From Zychaea mexicana (taxonomy: Eukaryota > Mucoromycota > Mucoromycetes > Mucorales > Lichtheimiaceae), in contig NW_026516707.1 of NCBI RefSeq assembly GCF_025766255.1, positions 62,001 through 126,000 of the forward strand: a DNA stretch of 64,000 nt, written 5' to 3'. The translations under genes and the position numbers were made by a program. The notes beneath the pieces are model-generated. The model did not search any database. It saw only the letters and a program-made list of their open reading frames with translations, and was not told the origin of the DNA. Shown in pieces: positions 32,833 to 44,424 of the stretch; the first letter of the stretch is position 1; the number at the start of each line of letters is the position of its first letter.

Positions 32833-34434
32833 TGGGTGTGCGCTCATGCTCGCATCGAAAAATAGAGTTTTCAAGAGAAGCAGTCAAAACCGGCACTCAA
32901 ATAACCATAACACAGTTGCCATTTACGACAAGCTAGTAATGATCTACATAGTATTTTCTAATGCAAATGATATTTAGCTACTTACACTATCATTATTATT
33001 AATAAACAAAGAAGCAAAGAACTGTCAGCATATATGATACCTCTTTACATAATTTTTTTTGCTTATACTGTATATTAGATCTTTTGAAACAAAGGGCAGT
33101 TATCCTGGATCCAGGAACATGTAGCTGAATATTTACAAATAACGGATTCTTGATATCATAGACTGACGTTATCTCTAGAGTTTCAAGCTCCTGAGAGACT
33201 CCATAACGGTAAAGAGACTTTGAGTTCACAAGAGCGCGATGGAGATGATAACGGCAATAAATTATACAGAAAAGAAATTTACCAGCAGCATTAAAAATAT
33301 GTAGTATGTAGAATATGTCATCGCTGTTTTACCACTACATATGGTCTATGATATGATAGTTTCTATTTTTGCATGGTCCGTCAGAACGTTAATGGCTGGG
33401 TGGTAGTATCCTAATACTAGCTATTTCTGAAATAGTTTTTCCATACATGGTGATGAGATGCAAGATCTGGGTACCGCGTACAGACGTTAACGGATCCGTG
33501 CGCCTTCGTTCTATGAATGCGCTGTTTGCATAATGAGAATTGGTTTACGAACGTAGCGAGAAAGATAATAGTGATTTCTCCTGTCTGATCATCAAGAAGT
33601 GTATATGTGCGATTGCGCACCACAAGCTTCTTATACAGTGCTGTTAAGCATTATTCATGTTAGTACTACGATGCCAACAAAAATTATTTGTTTTCTTATA
33701 GATAAACGACGTGATCAGAGTTACTTTATATTTTCGGTCACATACCATAATAGGAAAGCGTAGAATCATACTTCCCTATTTCTACATGATGGTAACACAT
33801 GCAAAACCAGACATCGACAGAAGAGGTCCTACAATTGCAGAAAGTACTAATTGATAGGCCATATATTGGACAGGTGGTGATTATGCAGGATGATGTGCTC
33901 TCCCAATTGGTGTCTCGTAATAGCAGCTTGGGTTACTGAGAATGAAGGTAAACAATCTTTTCATTTATAGCCATCGTCTCCATCTCGGTCCGGGGTTCCC
34001 CATTTTTCCGTGTGATCTTTTAGCGGCCGCGCCATTAGCCTGCTCAGCGGGCGTGGTGTGTACGACCACTCCTTTAAATCATCACAGCGTATGTAGTGCT
34101 TGCTGGTGGCAAAAACAAAACGGTAATTACCGTTCGTCTTATGCACATCAATACGTCTGACGACAGAATTTAGATGTTTGTTAATGAAAGCACGATCCTA
34201 CAACAATACAGTAATTCATTCGGCGCAAAAGAAAAGTTATTGGGCGTTGTTTGTTGTCGTGCTTCGCCATGTCACTATCATATAAAAGCAACATGCACTA
34301 CCTCCTATACAGAAGTACACGATGCAGCAAAGTAGTCCAGCATTAAAAAGCAGTATAGTAAGTATATGATATCCGCCAAACAGACACTTCGACGCCAGCC
34401 CTCTCAACCTTTTTTCTCCAGGTATAAGCATAAG
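32833..34434. other. Gene-poor stretch with possible OB-fold relic on the minus strand
   Basis: No intact gene. Three minus-strand segments look protein-like but cannot be joined: 33961-34194 (FVFATSKHYIRCDDLKEW), 33417-33650 (TYTLLDDQTGEITIIF) and 33030-33235 (RYGVSQELETLEITSVYDI). The middle one resembles the strand pattern of RPA-type OB folds. See findings. Confidence 0.35.
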
Positions 34435-34445
34435 CTATATATAGG
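34435..34445 (+). promoter_or_regulatory. TATA box of the GDSL esterase gene
   Basis: CTATATATAGG lies about 80-90 bases upstream of the start codon at 34523. Confidence 0.5.
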
Positions 34446-34522
34446 ACGGCTTTGCAATAAAAAAAAGGCACTCCCCTTTCAAACTTCTTCTTTCTACTCT
34501 TCTTTACTTTAGAAAAACAAAT

Positions 34523-36343
34523 ATGCACCATTTGTTATTATCTCTTATCATCAACGCTATTGCTTTAATATGTTGTGTACACTCAGCACCACTGGCAGAC
34601 TTTTTGCAATTGAGCAAACGAGCGGCAGCTGTACCATGCGCAAACCAAATTGATACACTGTAAGTTGTTGTCGTTGTCGTTCACAGCAGTTGCTCATCAT
34701 TTTTAAATTGCTAATCTATCTGCCATTTTTCCCCTGTTTAAAAAACATACATCCCTTGACTACCTGATCTTAAACGTAAAACGTATAGATTTGTCTTTGG
34801 AGACTCATACAGTGCAGTCAATGGAGAGAAAGGAAGTCGAAAAACATGGACCCTTTTTGAATCTCCTGATTCTGTTACGAACAACCCAGTTATACGCGAT
34901 GGAGTAAGCAACGTGCTTTTCTTCTTCTTCTATTCTAAATACCTTTAGAATACCTGTGAAGAGGAGTTAAGTGGGTGTCAGGGTGGATTAAACATGGAGA
35001 GATAAGAAACATAATAGCAGTAATCGGAGAGAGAAAAAAGAAGATTATCGTTTTCAAGGGATATGCGTTTATGGCTATTTGGAAGATGTAGGAGTAGAAC
35101 TGCATGATGTTCTAGGCTGTGGTGGTTGCTGGTGTAAATACACAGAGTATATTAACTCATTAAACATAAAAATTGGGTGATAGACAACGGCGGGAGCACC
35201 CAATTGGAACCAATACCTCACGGAATGCTATGAAGGAATTCCACAAAACTGCCCTGCACATTTATTCAATGTCGCATACAACGGCGCAACAGTCGACACC
35301 AACTTAGTCCAGCCCCGAACGCCAGATGTTTCTGATTTCATCGCCCAAGTGCAAGGATGGCAAAAGCATGTCAAGCCTCAAGTCGAGTATCAAAAGGCAT
35401 TGGCAGCCATTTGGTTTGGGTTAGTACAACCCCTTATTCACAACACTAACCACCAAAAACTAATGGGCAGTTGAGCGGGAGTACTAAACCATATTCGTTT
35501 TCATGCAGCATCAACGATGTAGGGCACTCTCTTGATACAAGCGATGTAAGTGAGAAGAAAAAAACCATCCTATTGCTATTATGTCCAATTTTCTGACAAC
35601 TTATGCTTTCTAGGCAGATATTTCAGCGCTACTTGGCAAAGATGTCGACGAATACTTTGACCAACTGGTAAGAGTCATGTTTTCTGTTTACTTGAGCGAA
35701 GAAAACAATACTGATGGTCAGTCATTATGTATGCAAAACAACAACAAAAACAACAATAGGAACTTTTGTATAGCGGTGGTTTACGGACATTCATGATCAT
35801 CAACGTCCCACCATTTGAACGAACGCCGAAATTTTCTCCTCAAGCAGATATACTAGTTCCACGAATCATGCAGTACAACGAATTGATTGACAACCATATC
35901 ACGGCTTTTACAACCAAGCATCAAGACGTTGCAGTGATCAAGATTGATGCTCATGAGCGATTCACATATTACTTGGACCATGCTAGTCAGTATGGCGTAC
36001 AGGATACGACAAGTTCGTGCAAAGAAAAAGAAGGCGATGAAGCCACCGACTGTGGACAGTAAGTAGTTTCTCTCACCTCACTCTGTGGTGGCCAGTAGTA
36101 TCGGTAGCTACCATAATTTAAAAGAAAATGCATTAATTTCTTTCTTTTTGTTGTCTGTAGGTATTTTTACAAAGGTAAATAACACGGTTTTATGAGAAGG
36201 GAGGATGGTGATGGTATGATAGTACGATATGCTCACATGTAGGTCACTATTATATAGATGCGCTTCATCCCACTTATCCTGTCCACAAAGCATTTGCAGC
36301 GGATATCGGAACCACTTTACATAATGAACAATTTTGTATATAA
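34523..36343 (+). CDS. Secreted SGNH/GDSL hydrolase (CE16-like esterase)
   Basis: Eight exons, 34523-34659, 34789-34903, 35184-35419, 35509-35545, 35614-35667, 35760-36058, 36161-36174 and 36243-36343, give 330 residues. A signal peptide covers about residues 1-22, followed by a KR site (LSKRAAAVPC) that a Kex2-type protease could cut. Block I is FVFGDSYS with the catalytic Ser. NVAYNGAT supplies the block II Gly. WFGINDVG is block III with the Asn. IDALHPT is block V with the catalytic Asp and His. This order matches fungal GDSL esterases such as acetylesterases acting on hemicellulose fragments. The substrate is inferred from family only. One exon is just 14 nt. The gene stands alone between two gene-poor stretches. 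Confidence 0.9.
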
Positions 36344-36709
36344 GTAAAATTTACATACATCCTGGATGAGGGGGAGTCCTAGTTATTAATAATAGCCCCC
36401 GTAGTAGTAAAGATAATACATAGTAATTTAATGGTAAATACCCTGTTTCCCACAACACCCAGAGAAAAATAAATAATCGCAGCCTTGGATGTCTCGGAAA
36501 CGGGGTGAATGTGTGTGAGAGGCTGAACAAGAACTGGGGGCGTGTGTCACACAATTGTGATGCGGACCAGACGGAGAGGCGGTGTGTATCGCGCGTGTGC
36601 TATTTTGTGTGATATGAGAGGAAGCTCCCTCACACACAGCCCTTGGCACACAAAAATGTGAGAGAGCCCCTCACTCACATAGCAGGCACAACACAAACAT
36701 ACACTTGCT

Positions 36710-36746
<37 letters not shown>

Positions 36747-37347
36747 CAAAGCGGATTAATGCTGTCGGTTTCCTTTTGGCCAAGCAAGGATAACAACAAA
36801 ACAACAAAAACAATATAACCCGCTGCTGCTCCGTTTTTGACTGCTGAGTCTTATTGCCGAGGACCCCTCGCCTTATTTGCAACAAATAACACAGAGTGTA
36901 CAGTGCACACACACACACACACCATGAATAGAATACACACAGAATAAGGGCAACATTGTCAGCAGGCGCAGGGCGCACGCTTTTCACTCTCTATGATGCT
37001 TTCAGAGGGCTAAAAGAGTGGAAATACACAAGCACTGGACCCAACAAGTTTTTTTTTCTTTCACCCCCTTATATGAGCTTTGTGTGTGAGAGTGAGAGAG
37101 AGAGTGAGAGAGAGAAGGGGGCTCTCTCTTTTTTTCCTTCACTCGCGCACCATACACACACAGCACACGCACAGCACGCACATCACACACACACACACAC
37201 ACACACACGCACCATTAACACAAACAGCGCTGCCTTTTTTTCTTCTTTCTCTTTTTTCTCTTTCTCTCATATTTTTACTCCACTCACTGCAACCCATTTC
37301 TTCCATTCTCTTTCCTCTTTTCCTCTCTACTTGTACTCTATCAAAAG
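36344..37347. other. Intergenic: GDSL 3' flank and NHP6 promoter/leader
   Basis: No gene supported. The left part is AT-rich 3' flank. From 36.5 kb the sequence is full of CA, GA and CT runs that continue to the NHP6 leader. Confidence 0.5.
36712..36744 (+). repeat. (CA)n microsatellite
   Basis: About 16 AC units upstream of NHP6. A second run of about 13 units lies at 37183-37208. Confidence 0.9.
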
Positions 37348-37439
37348 GTAAGGCGCGTTAGTCTCTTTCTGCTTATGGTTCCGTTGATAGTCGGTACTGA
37401 ATATACGCGCGATGTCTATGCAGCTACGCGTAAAAACAG
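37348..37439 (+). other. Probable 5'-UTR intron of NHP6
   Basis: AAAAG/GTAAGG donor at 37348 and AACAG acceptor ending at 37439, only 9 bases before the NHP6 ATG. It follows a long CT-rich leader. The 92-nt length fits this genome's introns. Confidence 0.5.
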
Positions 37440-37448
37440 CAAGCAATC

Positions 37449-38067
37449 ATGCCAAAAGAATCCAAGACAGGCGACGCAAAGACCTCCAAGCGAGCGGGTG
37501 CTGGCGAGAAGAAGAAGCGAAGCAAGAAGGATCCGAATGCACCAAAGCGCGGCTTGTCAGCATACATGTTCTTTTCGCAAGAAAACCGGACGCAGATCCA
37601 ACAAGAGAATCCAGATGCTGCATTTGGTATGGCCTTCTCCTCTGTATTTACCTCATACACAACTAGCATAGAGTGCCATGGTGCTGTTGACAGAGAAACT
37701 AATACGTCCCTTACAGGCCAGATCGGCAAGTTACTTGGTGAAAAGTGGAAGAGCATGGATGACGATCAGAAGCAGGTAGGTTTAGAGAGAGGCGAGAGAG
37801 GGAGAGAGAGAGGATGTTGTCTGTCCACATGTATATCAATGTGCCGCACACACAGGTTTACTAAATGAGAAACCTATACTTATACCATATAGCCCTACAA
37901 AGACAAGGCAGAGGCAGATCGGAAGCGCTATGAAGCTGAGAAGAGACAGATGGTACGTTTTTCCTATGGAGAATCATCCGAAAACACGTTAAGTAGTAGT
38001 AGTAGTAGTAGTGCTAACTAGTGAACTATGCTGTGATTTTATTTCATAGAACGGCGGCGATGAATAA
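37449..38067 (+). CDS. NHP6: NHP6-type HMG-box chromatin protein
   Basis: Four exons, 37449-37626, 37717-37775, 37893-37952 and 38050-38067, give 104 residues. A basic N-terminal arm ([22 protein letters not shown]) leads into a single HMG box: [44 protein letters not shown]. It ends NGGDE. Length and layout match Nhp6A/B, which bind and bend DNA without sequence preference and help FACT and SWI/SNF-type remodellers. The last exon has only five codons plus the stop. The call is confident. Confidence 0.94.
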
Positions 38068-40863
38068 TGAAATTAACCACACACTCATATCACACGCACA
38101 CCCCCCCCCTTTTTTTTTCTGGGCGAACCCCACCTAACCCAAACTCACCTGCTCGCTTCCCCTTTCGCTGTGTAATTTTTTTTTTCGCGTTGCAGTTTCT
38201 CTCTATTCACTCACCCACCCACTCGCTCACAACAACAAAAGTTAATATCATTCTCTCTGTCTATCAATGGCTCATACTACCCACACATTTGCTCTATTAA
38301 ATCAGACGGTCTGAAGCAAAATCATTTTCTGGGTGTGTCTCAATATTAGAGCGCTTGAGCGAATAATGTGCATTGGAATAGCTACATGGTGTTTTTAAAG
38401 AAGTCGTCGTGGTCCTCGTTCTGCGTGCTCCTGGTTTCTCTGCCTCTGATACACGGTGGGGGGGGAAGAGCGGGCGAGTGTGTGCGCCTACTATGCAATG
38501 ATATAAAGTTTGCTAGCCAATAAAATTTTTGTTTAGGTTCACACATCTGCGGCCTCCGCCAAAATGAATGGCGGTGGTTGGGGAGACTGAAGACAAGACT
38601 AATTAGGCAAGACAATGCTAAATCCACAAAAAATTAGGGGATGTGGAAGAAGGCATAGAGGGCTTACTTTATTTTTTTGAAAAGTGAAGTTAAGGTGGTT
38701 AATGCAAAAAGATACTTTCTTCCTGGTGGTGGAAGCTTGTGAGTGGAACTATCATACTGCTTTGGAAACGGTATCAGAAGACGCAAGGACTTGTAGATAA
38801 TCCTCAAGAACTTGGGACCAGACCCTCCGTTTGATCGAGCAAGCAAGCAAGAATTGAGCGACCGATTCCAGCTCGAGACCACCAATAACTTATAGCGGAT
38901 TGTCAAAGCGAGCAGGTAACATCGTGATGTATCATTGCGTGGAACGACAGCATACTTTGTTGTGAAGAGCACGTCACCAAGCCGTGCAAGCGCCAGGGAG
39001 AGGAGAGTGCAGATTGGTAGAAGAGAAAAACAACGTGTGAAACCGGTGTGTGCCTTGACCAACGACGAAAAAGAGCAGGTGCTCCAAGTCTTGAATAGAG
39101 AGGGACTACATACCCCTACAGCAGCATCTTGCACGGGAGAATCATGTCTATAATACAGATAAAAGCGCCACTAACCAAGGCATCATAAGTAGAAGACCAA
39201 CCAAGTATAATAACCAATGTATTAAGGGAGAAGTTTTGTAAGCTATGAAACAATGAAGCAAAACCATCAGCGCTGTCACACTCCCTTAGATCGCCGCCAA
39301 AGCCATCATCATACCGTCTCCAACACCAAGAGCTGAAGCACATACTCACCGTCATTCCTCATTCCTTATACCAGCTGTGAGCCACTGAAGACCGATTATA
39401 CGCGAGACATTTAAAGCATCACTCGAGATTAACGTAAAGAGAAGATAGACCCACTTGATGACAGCTACCCCCGGCCCCGTGTGTAATTGCCACCGTCTTT
39501 CTAGTTATACATCCTCCTCCTCTTTCTAGCTCACGCCATCCTTTGATGAGAACTTGTCAGTAAAACTTGCATAATGACTCATATGAGTACGAATGGGAGT
39601 ACGTGCCACAGAGCAGAATAGATCAGCTAGCCTTTAAAAAATGATGAAAGAAAAGGAATATAAGGCAATCAGAAAAGTAGAGTCGAGAGAAAGGATTTAG
39701 GGGTGAAGGGTCAGTATGAGGGAAGCAAGTGTATTGATGCATGCTTTCTAGTATCATATAATGACGCCACAGCACGCCATGGCTGTAGCTGGAGATAAAC
39801 TTGACAGTAACAGGAGCAACAAGAAGAATGTCTGTGATGGACTTGGCCATGCGAAACAGCAGCTTGGTCTAGATTACATCAACAGCAGACTCTCTTTTCG
39901 GCATCAAGGATGGTTGTCCTGCTTGACAACCATCAGAACAAAGATGAACTGCCGTGCAAATGAATGGATGGTGGATACACCTTGACACCAAAGTACTTGG
40001 TGTATCGAAACCAGCGACGACCAAGTAAAGACGCAGTATGTTATACTTTGGTTGACTAAGAGGTAACGCCATGGATGGGCTACCTAGACCACTGAGATCA
40101 AGACAACATCAGACTCGTACTTGGTCGGTATAATTTGAACCACCGGTCACGCCGTCTGCAGCAAGAACATGGTTATGGAGTGACAGCAGGGAGGCAACAG
40201 ATGGCTCTTTACAAACTTGGCAACCTAGTCTCTGTGGCACTAGTATAAGGAGAGAAAGAAGGGCATCAGTAGCGGATAACGTCGCGTCATCGGTCACAAA
40301 TAATCATCAACACACATCTTCGGACTCTTGATGTACCGAACGATCGCTGTCAAACTACATGTATTACTCTTCACCTTGTTTCTTTCTTGACTATAACTTC
40401 CTGACCAAATATGTACTTTTTTCTTGCCCCCAAGCTAATACTTTGTCTCTCAAACTCCAGACAATACGAGCACGCCATTGCAAAAAAAAAACTATTTCTC
40501 TTGTAGGGGGCTGCTATGTAATACACTATCACACATAATATGTACCCAGATTAACATTCCCATGTGCGTTTATTATCCCGGGGATTATACATACAAGCCG
40601 TTCGACGGAATAGTCGAATACTACTGTATATAGTGGATCATCCAATACAGTATTACGCGTTGATATGTGTAAACCTGATCGTTTTACTCCATGAAGAAAT
40701 GAGGAAATATTTAATATACAAATGGGTGAGCGCTGGTAGTAAGACTTTCTTTTGAGAAATTATGTACATTGGATTGTTTGGAAAGAAGTTGGTTATTGGA
40801 AAGGTGTCTGAAGACCATGAGGACATCAAAGATGATATAGAGACCGTAAAGATAACGAGGGGC
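38068..40863. other. 2.8-kb gene-poor stretch
   Basis: No intact gene. A plus-strand frame at 38935-39153 (ALTNDEKEQVLQVLNREG) faintly resembles an integrase N-terminal region, and its antisense frame at 38664-39134 is longer but has no family match. The rest is short, broken frames. Probably decayed repeats, of a type I cannot fix. Confidence 0.4.
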
Positions 40864-41395
40864 TTAATGTGTGAATGTGATAGGGATCTCTTGTCCAGTT
40901 TCCTTTGGCAGGTTGACCTTCAATACCCCATTCTCGTACTTGACGCTGGCATTCCGAATGTCCACCATATGTTTCAACGCAATGATGCTTTCAAAACAGT
41001 CAGATGGACACTGTCTAGTACTTGTAATCAGGTGTTCAGGCATGCAAGGTCCACAACTACCGGAAATCTTAACAGATAATGGCGGCGCCGACGCACTTTT
41101 GATATCCTTAAAGTCAACTCCAGGCAAATTAAGATGAAATGTCAACGACTCTTCCGTTTCAAACTTGTCATATCATATGGCGGTGTGTAGGTGTATGCTT
41201 CCACGTTAAAAAGATTCGCGATGTTGGATGATACAATCACGCTGTCGTCGTCTTCGTCCGAGTAATCCATGTCTTTAATAGCCTTCTTGCAATACTTGAT
41301 GTGCTTATCATCCTCGTCTTTGATGTCTTGTAGAACTCGGTCAACCTCATCTTGGTCGAGTTCAATCGAGTTATTTCGTTGTTGAGCTGTAGAGG
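40864..41395 (-). pseudogene. Frameshifted Hsp20/alpha-crystallin domain copy
   Basis: On the minus strand, an acidic lead segment (KDMDYSDEDDDSVIVSSN) reaches YTYTPPYD near 41175. The frame then slips by one base into an alpha-crystallin domain: SLTFHLNLPGVDFKDIK, VDIRNASVKYENGVLKVNL and the end at 40864. FHLNLPGVD and YENGVLKVNLPK are diagnostic of small heat-shock proteins. The middle is odd, with a Cys/Pro-rich stretch (SGSCGPCMPEHL) where family members have charged strands. No start codon is seen upstream of the acidic part, only an acceptor-like CTACAG at about 41391. A decayed copy is the best reading; an unseen short intron is the alternative. Confidence 0.6.
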
Positions 41396-41652
41396 AGATT
41401 GTGACCTGTCGATGATGGCAAGTTCGGACATACCTCGTTGGATTGTTTGCAAGATACAGTGTATTTCAGATGACGTAACGCTTCATATCCGTTACTCAAA
41501 CTATGTTATAGTTTTCAAAAGGAATGAAAGAGATGAATTATGTGGCTTACCTTGAGTGATAAGACGATCATCAGCAGATGGACGAATCCATGGAAGTCAG
41601 TGGCCGTTCATGGAAATTAGGTGTTGCATGCTTCGAAGTGGAAGTATGTGTC

Positions 41653-41890
41653 TTATATTTTTTTTGTGGCGTGGACAATGAGCTTGTTGATAATCCATAA
41701 TGCGGTGACTGGAGTGAATTCTTCGATAAGCTGGCTGTAAGGCAACTTCTTTTCTAGGACTTTAAATGTAAAGACTTGCAAGTATCTATTCTTCTCTTTG
41801 GTATCGACAACGACCTTGTCTGTTGCAGATATTACCTTGTCCACTCTGGCGAGAATAGTCTCATTGTCGTTTATTGATCGAACAGCAACA
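41653..41890 (-). pseudogene. Unidentified coding relic with SATDKVVVDT motif
   Basis: A minus-strand frame open from about 41890 to the stop at 41653 reads like protein: ILARVDKVISATDKVVVDTK, then a hydrophobic end (TALWIINKLIVHA). It lacks a proper start. A similar motif, GVSATDKVVVDT, occurs on the plus strand at 59789-59998. I do not recognise the family. It may be an exon of a multi-copy gene or part of an element. Confidence 0.4.
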
Positions 41891-42219
41891 AAGTCAGTTG
41901 AATTATACTTTACTATACATATTTAAAAAAATTTATATAAAATTATTTCTTACATATCCAAATTTTAAAAATTGAATTTTATAATAAATATAAAAATAAA
42001 TGATGCCAAAGAGAGACCATATAAAGACTTCACCTATTGAAAGAAAAAAAAGAAAATATAAAAATTATAAAAATAAAAGTAAAATAGAAATAAATGACAG
42101 CGATCGTTCGGTACATTAAGAGACAAGAAATTGCGCATCCAGAATCCAAAGATATGTATTGATGATCTGTAAAAATCACGCTTCCAGCAATTATCAGTAC
42201 ATATCACCACCTCTCCCAA

Positions 42220-43370
42220 GCAGCCAAGAAGACAATCGGCGCCAAAATACACTCGAAAGAACAGACGAAAACGGACTTCATTCCACACTGTTCATCATCC
42301 CAAAGAAAACAGGGGGCTTACGATCTATCCTGAACCTACGTCTGCTCAACTTGCAGCATCTACAGAAGAACCGTTCATTCACGATGGAGACCATAAGCCA
42401 CGTTTGCCGTATGATACAGGCCAACGGTCTTCTAGCAAGCATCGACCTCGAGATCGCCACGTCTTAATCCACAAACGACCGCGGCGCTTTCACCAGTCCC
42501 GTTGGCAAGATCAGACATACCAATTTCGCGCTCTCCCGTAAGGCCTTCACTTGTCTGGATCAAAGTCCTTCGACCAGTACTCCGATGGGCACGCCGGCGA
42601 GGCATTCGCATCTCGGCTTATTTGGACGATATCTTGATCGCCGCCAAATCGTCGGCCCAAGCGTCCCAACACGCTCAACAACCTGAGCACACTGGGCGTC
42701 TTGGTGAACAAAGCCAAGTCCCATCCCACACCAACTCAACAAATCGATCATATCAGTTTTCATATCGACACCAAGATCATGCAATTCTCTGTTCCTCCGA
42801 CGAAACTACGCGACTTACGTCGAGAAGCACGACGGCTACTAAACCGACCCACGACATCAGTACGCCTTCTCTCCTCGTTTATCGGGAAAGCACAAGCCGC
42901 CAGATTAGCTGTATTGCCAGCTGGTTTTTACACTCGTCAAGCGATTGCTTGGCGCAACCGGATGCTAGCCAGCGGGTTCACATGGGGTTTGCAGATTCAG
43001 CTCTCAGCATCGGTATGTATGGCAGGAGCTTCCATGGTGGGTCGAACATCCACCGCCTTGGAACGGGCAGAGTTTTTTCCCTTCTACTCCCCACATGCAA
43101 GTCTTCACGAATTCATTAGATCAGGGATGGGGCCTGATTTTCAACAACAAGTCGATCACCGCGTCTAGGAATCAGCAGCAGCAGCAACACATATACTTCA
43201 AAAAGCTCTTGACGATTCAAAAAGCAATACGGCATCCGACACTGCTTGGCAAGTTCTACGTCTTTATCGCGACGACACAACAACGATCGCACATATCAAT
43301 CCTTTCCGTGGGACCCTATCCCATGCTCTGATGACACGGAAACCCAGAAACCACTTCAAAGTGAAAGAGA
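42220..43370 (+). mobile_element. Broken DIRS-like retrotransposon (RT and RNase H parts)
   Basis: Ordered fragments of a reverse transcriptase in several frames. STLFIIPKKTGGLRSILNLR is the RT finger region. ISAYLDDILIA carries the YLDD catalytic motif. Then come RLLSSFIGKAQAARLAV and an RNase H-like DQGWGLIFNN near 43115. The IPKKTGGLR and AYLDD block style and the SSFIGKA connection are typical of DIRS-order elements, which are common in Mucorales. At least three frameshifts or stops break it, and the tyrosine recombinase and terminal repeats were not found. It is a dead fragment. Confidence 0.7.
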
Positions 43371-44424
43371 GAGGAAGCAGTATGAAACAGAACATTAAAA
43401 CACATTGGTTATCAAGACGACCTGGATGTTCAGATTATGATACTTGTTGGTAGACAGATGCGCAAACTAGATTTCGAAATCTTAAACAGCGCAAAGCTGA
43501 TTAGTCTTTTTCTTATCAATATACTATTGGTCCACTCTGTATAATAACGGCTGATACCACAAATCACAATAGTGCATTAGTAATAATTCTCAGCTTAATT
43601 TGATGTGGACTGCAAGAACCCATCACTAAGTCGAGATATGAATTAATCAAATATCACTACAGCGAGCAAGCATTATATTAGGGAAAAGAAAAGTAAGAAG
43701 TCATGTGGCGTGAACCGCAAGATAAATGTATACTAAAGAGGATAACTGATCATCATTATCGTACAATCAGTTTCAGGAACATCGCTACGAGACCTACAGC
43801 TATTTACTACTTACCTCATATTCTTATGCAAGCTCGTACGTAGTATGATATAGCCATCGACTATACGTCTTTTTTATCACGGCAATTACATACATATTGG
43901 TCAAGTTTCCGAAAGCCATTGCTCTGTCGGTATGATCGCCTCATTTAGGCATTACTTAACTGCTGTGTAGCTACAGTTGGCTGCCTGGCTTGTACAGATT
44001 GTTGCCTTTCTTATAGCATGCTATCATTCGTCTTTCTCCCAAGCTCACCTTGCTATTCAACATACATATAGTAGCAACCTGTATCTAGCGACTACATATT
44101 CATCATACGCGTGGTAAGCCAAGTTTTTGTTTTATCCTGTAACAGGGAAAGTGCGTCGATCATGCACCGCTTGATCTAGTCCATCAACGGAATGTCATAC
44201 CAAAAAGCACATACTTTTACAAAAAGCAAAAGTGATAAGCCAGGTACGAGGAATATTCAGCATATGGAAAGATGCTATCATTTCTCGTGGCACAAGAAGA
44301 CATAGAACACTGACCCAACCAACTTGGCAACTTTACCCTCTGACCCCGTCATACATAACCCAACAAGTTTTTTGTATTTCTTTTTCTCTTTCTTTTCGAT
44401 CTGTTTTAACATGAATCTCTACGA
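43371..44424. other. Intergenic, no gene supported
   Basis: AT-rich sequence. The last 200 bases before 44425 become CT-rich and are probably the glycogenin promoter and leader. Confidence 0.4.

Noticed and set aside
36712..37208. CA/GA repeats considered as a telomere-like or CRISPR-like array
   Set aside because: They are plain dinucleotide microsatellites without regular spacers.
38664..39134. 156-codon minus-strand frame and overlapping plus frame with an integrase-like phrase
   Set aside because: The resemblance is a single short phrase, with no catalytic residues and no element ends, so it is not called.
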